From: Paramicrobacterium humi
GTDB taxonomy: Bacteria > Actinomycetota > Actinomycetes > Actinomycetales > Microbacteriaceae
Reading direction: 5' to 3'
Length of the DNA: 64,000 nucleotides
NCBI RefSeq assembly: GCF_900105715.1
Contig: NZ_FNRY01000001.1
Span: 620,001-684,000, forward strand
Within the stretch, counting starts at the first letter, position 1, and each line of letters opens with the position of its first letter. Made by a program: the position numbers and the translations under genes. Below are positions 61,707 through 64,000 of the stretch, one piece after another. The notes beneath the pieces were generated by a model. The model made no database searches. It worked only from the letters and a program-made list of their open reading frames with translations, and was not told the DNA's origin.

Positions 61707-62666
61707 TCAGTCGTCAGCGCCCGGTTCGGAACTGATGAGGCCGCGCAGCCAGTCGCGCGCTTCGATGTAGACGTCGTCGTCGTAGCGCGGATCGAAGCGG
61801 ATGGGCTTCTTGTCGGCGCGCGGGTAGGAGCCGAGGAACCGCACGTGCGGACTGAACCGGTGCACGCCCATGAGCGCGTCGGCGACACGCTCATCACGGA
61901 TGTGTCCGTCGAGGTCGATGACGAAGCGGTAGCGTCCGAGCGCGTCGCCGATGGGCCGCGACTGGATCATCGTCATGTTCACGCCGCGCGTCGAGAACTG
62001 CTCGAGCATGTCGAGCAGCGCGCCCGGCTGGTCGACGGGAAGCTCGGCGACGAGACTCGTCTTGTCGGCCCCCGTCGGCTCGGGGATGCGCCGGTCGCGC
62101 GTGACGAGGGCGAAGCGCGTCACGGCGTTGCGGTTGTCGCCGATGTGCTCCGCGAGCACGTCGAGGTCGTAGTGCTCGGTGATGGAGGGCGGCGCGATCG
62201 CGGCATCCGCGAGCTCGTTCTCGAGCAGGTTCGCGGCCGCCGCCACGTTGCTCGTCGCGGGGATGTGGCCGTGGCCGGGAAGGTTCGCGTCGATCCAGAT
62301 GCGGCTCTGCGCGTAGGCGACGGGGTGGCCGTTGATGACGCGCACGTCTTCGAGGCGCGTGCCTTTGCGCGCGACGAGGCTGAAGTCCACGGCGACGAGA
62401 TACTCGCCGACGATGCGCAGTCCGGGCGTCGTCGCGAGCGCGTCCTGGGCGGCCGAGACGCCGCCGTCGATCGAGTTCTCGACCGCGATCACGGCGCCGT
62501 CGCTCACGCCCGAGGTGACATCGGCGAGCGCTTCGGGCACGCTGTTGACGCTGCGCCAGTTCTGGCCGGTCGCATCGGGCACTTGCGCGAGGGCCGCCTC
62601 CGTGAAGGTTCCGCGGGGACCGAGATAGCTGTACGTCCGGAGGGCAGCGGGATCGTGCGAGGGCAT
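61707..62666 (-). CDS. pheA: Prephenate dehydratase
   Basis: A 319-residue monofunctional enzyme making phenylpyruvate for phenylalanine. The catalytic TRF motif is present (AVTRFALV, residues about 182-189), as are YLGPRGTFTE at the start and the ACT domain with GALLDMLEQF for phenylalanine feedback. The usual ACT motif ESRP reads QSRP here. The start is the ATG at 62666, 7 bases after a minus-strand TAGGCT without ribosome site, so probably leaderless. Confidence 0.95.
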   Translation of the reverse strand: MPSHDPAALRTYSYLGPRGTFTEAALAQVPDATGQNWRSVNSVPEALADVTSGVSDGAVIAVENSIDGGVSAAQDALATTPGLRIVGEYLVAVDFSLVARKGTRLEDVRVINGHPVAYAQSRIWIDANLPGHGHIPATSNVAAAANLLENELADAAIAPPSITEHYDLDVLAEHIGDNRNAVTRFALVTRDRRIPEPTGADKTSLVAELPVDQPGALLDMLEQFSTRGVNMTMIQSRPIGDALGRYRFVIDLDGHIRDERVADALMGVHRFSPHVRFLGSYPRADKKPIRFDPRYDDDVYIEARDWLRGLISSEPGADD

Positions 62667-62673
62667 AGCACTG

Positions 62674-62694
62674 AGCCTAGTCGCCTGTCAGAAT
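62674..62694. promoter_or_regulatory. Overlapping divergent leaderless promoters of pheA and pgm
   Basis: TAGGCT on the minus strand (62674-62679) and CAGAAT on the plus strand (62689-62694) are 7 and 6 bases from the pheA and pgm start codons. The starts are 34 bp apart, so the two promoters share the same DNA. Confidence 0.55.
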
Positions 62695-62700
62695 GGCCAC

Positions 62701-64000
62701 ATGAACGATCGGGCGGGAACACAGGCGACAGCAGACGACCTCATCGACGTCGAAGAACTCATCGCGGCGTACTACCGACGCCAGCCGGACGTGAGCATTC
62801 CCGAGCAGCGCGTCGTGTTCGGCACGAGCGGCCATCGCGGCTCGTCGTTCAACACCGCGTTCAACGAGCACCACATCGCGGCGACGACGCAAGCGATCGT
62901 CGAGTACCGCGCGTCCATCGGCATCGAGGGGCCGCTGTTCCTCGGCGCCGACACGCACGCGCTGAGCAACCCCGCGAAGACGACAGCGCTCGAGGTTCTC
63001 GTCGGCAACGGCATCCACGTGCTCGTCGACGAGTACGACGACTACGTCCCGACGCCGGCGCTGAGCCACGCGATCCTGCGCTACAACAATGATCCGGCCA
63101 ACAAGAAGAAGGCCGACGGCATCATCATCACGCCGAGCCACAACCCGCCCGGCGACGGCGGCTTCAAGTACAACCCGCCGCATGGCGGTCCCGCGGACAC
63201 CGACGCGACCTCCTGGATCGCCGAACGCGCCAATGAGCTCATCGCGAGCGGGCTCAGCGACGTGAAGCGCGCGGAGCCGACCGGCGTCGACACGTATGAC
63301 TTCCGCGGCATATACGTGGACGATCTGCAGAACATCATCGACATGGAGGCGATAAAGAACTCCGGAATCACGATCGGCGCCGACCCCCTCGGCGGCGCGA
63401 GCGTGCACTACTGGCAGGCGATCGCTGAGCGTTACGACCTTGACTTGACCGTCCTCAACCCTCTCGTCGATCCCACGTGGCGGTTCATGACCCTCGATTG
63501 GGACGGCAAGATCCGCATGGATCCCTCGAGCGCATCCGCAATGGCCTCCGTGCTCGACCACCAGGGCGACTTCGACATCATCACGGGAAACGACGCGGAC
63601 GCCGACCGTCACGGCATCGTCACGCCCGATGCGGGGCTCATGAACCCCAACCACTTCCTCGCCGTCGCGATCGACTACCTGTACCAGAACCGGCGCGGCT
63701 GGCATCCCGAGGCCGCGATCGGCAAGACGCTCGTGTCGAGTTCGATGATCGACCGCGTGGCCGCGTCGCTCGACCGGCGGCTGTGGGAGGTTCCCGTCGG
63801 CTTCAAGTGGTTCGTCCCCGGCCTCATCGACGGCTCTGTCGCGTTCGGCGGCGAGGAGAGCGCGGGAGCGAGCTTCCTGCGCAAGGACGGCACGGTCTGG
63901 ACGACCGACAAGGACGGGATCCTGCTGTGCCTGCTCGCCTCCGAGATCCGCGCGGTGACGGGCAAGTCGCCCTCGCAGCTGTACGACGACCTCACGGCGC
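62701..64000 (+). CDS. pgm: Phosphoglucomutase, alpha-D-glucose-specific (3' end beyond the window)
   Basis: An open frame of 433 codons from ATG 62701 to the right edge, in a family of about 550. The phosphoserine Ser146 is in TPSHNPPGDGG, the same number as in E. coli Pgm; the Mg2+ loop is NDADADRHG, and the sugar-binding loop is FGGEESAGASFLR. It interconverts glucose 1- and 6-phosphate for glycogen, trehalose and cell-wall sugar synthesis. Leaderless start by -10 position. Confidence 0.95.
   Translation, partial: MNDRAGTQATADDLIDVEELIAAYYRRQPDVSIPEQRVVFGTSGHRGSSFNTAFNEHHIAATTQAIVEYRASIGIEGPLFLGADTHALSNPAKTTALEVLVGNGIHVLVDEYDDYVPTPALSHAILRYNNDPANKKKADGIIITPSHNPPGDGGFKYNPPHGGPADTDATSWIAERANELIASGLSDVKRAEPTGVDTYDFRGIYVDDLQNIIDMEAIKNSGITIGADPLGGASVHYWQAIAERYDLDLTVLNPLVDPTWRFMTLDWDGKIRMDPSSASAMASVLDHQGDFDIITGNDADADRHGIVTPDAGLMNPNHFLAVAIDYLYQNRRGWHPEAAIGKTLVSSSMIDRVAASLDRRLWEVPVGFKWFVPGLIDGSVAFGGEESAGASFLRKDGTVWTTDKDGILLCLLASEIRAVTGKSPSQLYDDLTA

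Overview
The window is chromosomal DNA of a high-GC actinobacterium, almost certainly of the family Microbacteriaceae. Support comes from the GC-rich third codon positions, Opp/Dpp-, MalFG- and Ehu-type ABC operons, tRNA genes without an encoded CCA, a tandem pair of DUF7882-type small proteins, the pairing of an orphan LysR-type effector domain with DUF5997, a DUF222-HNH gene, and many starts that look leaderless. The genus cannot be fixed from the sequence alone. No insertion sequence, prophage or CRISPR array is visible.

Layout. 1-7.8 kb: a TetR-controlled, peptide-type ABC importer ending in a GH3 beta-glucosidase that runs off the left edge. 7.9-12.2 kb: tRNA-Tyr, a PfkB sugar kinase divergent from a LacI regulator, murQ, tadA and upp. 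12.2-13.7 kb: an unusual regulatory stretch with a probable leaderless cysteine-rich upstream ORF, a hairpin, a winged-helix regulator and a candidate small RNA, then a MarR gene. 14.1-18.1 kb: a YihY/BrkB membrane protein, several very small proteins, a HAD-like protein, a mutarotase and an SRPBCC protein. 18.2-24.1 kb: a LacI-controlled arabino-oligosaccharide importer with a GH51 arabinofuranosidase. 24.3-31.6 kb: an SDR, a coupled three-gene envelope cluster, a HAD phosphatase, a DUF3060 lipoprotein that seems to start at ATT, tRNA-Arg, an aldo/keto reductase and DUF222-HNH.

31.7-41.1 kb: a Mn-type (yybP-ykoY) riboswitch before a ferritin-like/VIT1 fusion exporter, the LysR-domain/DUF5997 pair, an ehuBCDA-type ectoine importer with a divergent GntR regulator, a CYP152 P450 peroxygenase, and two DUF7882-like genes. 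41.2-43.6 kb: an operon with an Nramp-related transporter whose metal-site motifs are altered and two PRC-barrel-like proteins. 43.8-48.8 kb: topoisomerase IB, a CinA/PncC-type amidase, a flavodoxin-like protein, CsbD, and a cluster with an Rv2629/Balon-type ribosome hibernation factor and a DJ-1/PfpI protein.

48.8-53.7 kb: an FAD aromatic hydroxylase divergent from an IclR regulator with twin operators, a fluoride riboswitch before two crcB genes, a small membrane protein, and the wreck of a HEPN-MNT toxin-antitoxin pair beside tRNA-Ser(GCT). 53.8-64 kb: an LCP protein, tRNA-Ser(TGA), a HAD phosphatase coupled to serS, a lipid kinase, gdhA, two membrane proteins, pheA, and pgm running off the right edge. 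The most noteworthy items are the leaderless cysteine uORF, the candidate small RNA, the ATT start, the Balon-type gene, the decayed HEPN-MNT module, the Nramp variant, and an over-represented heptamer (GGATGCC/GGCATCC) seen on both strands.
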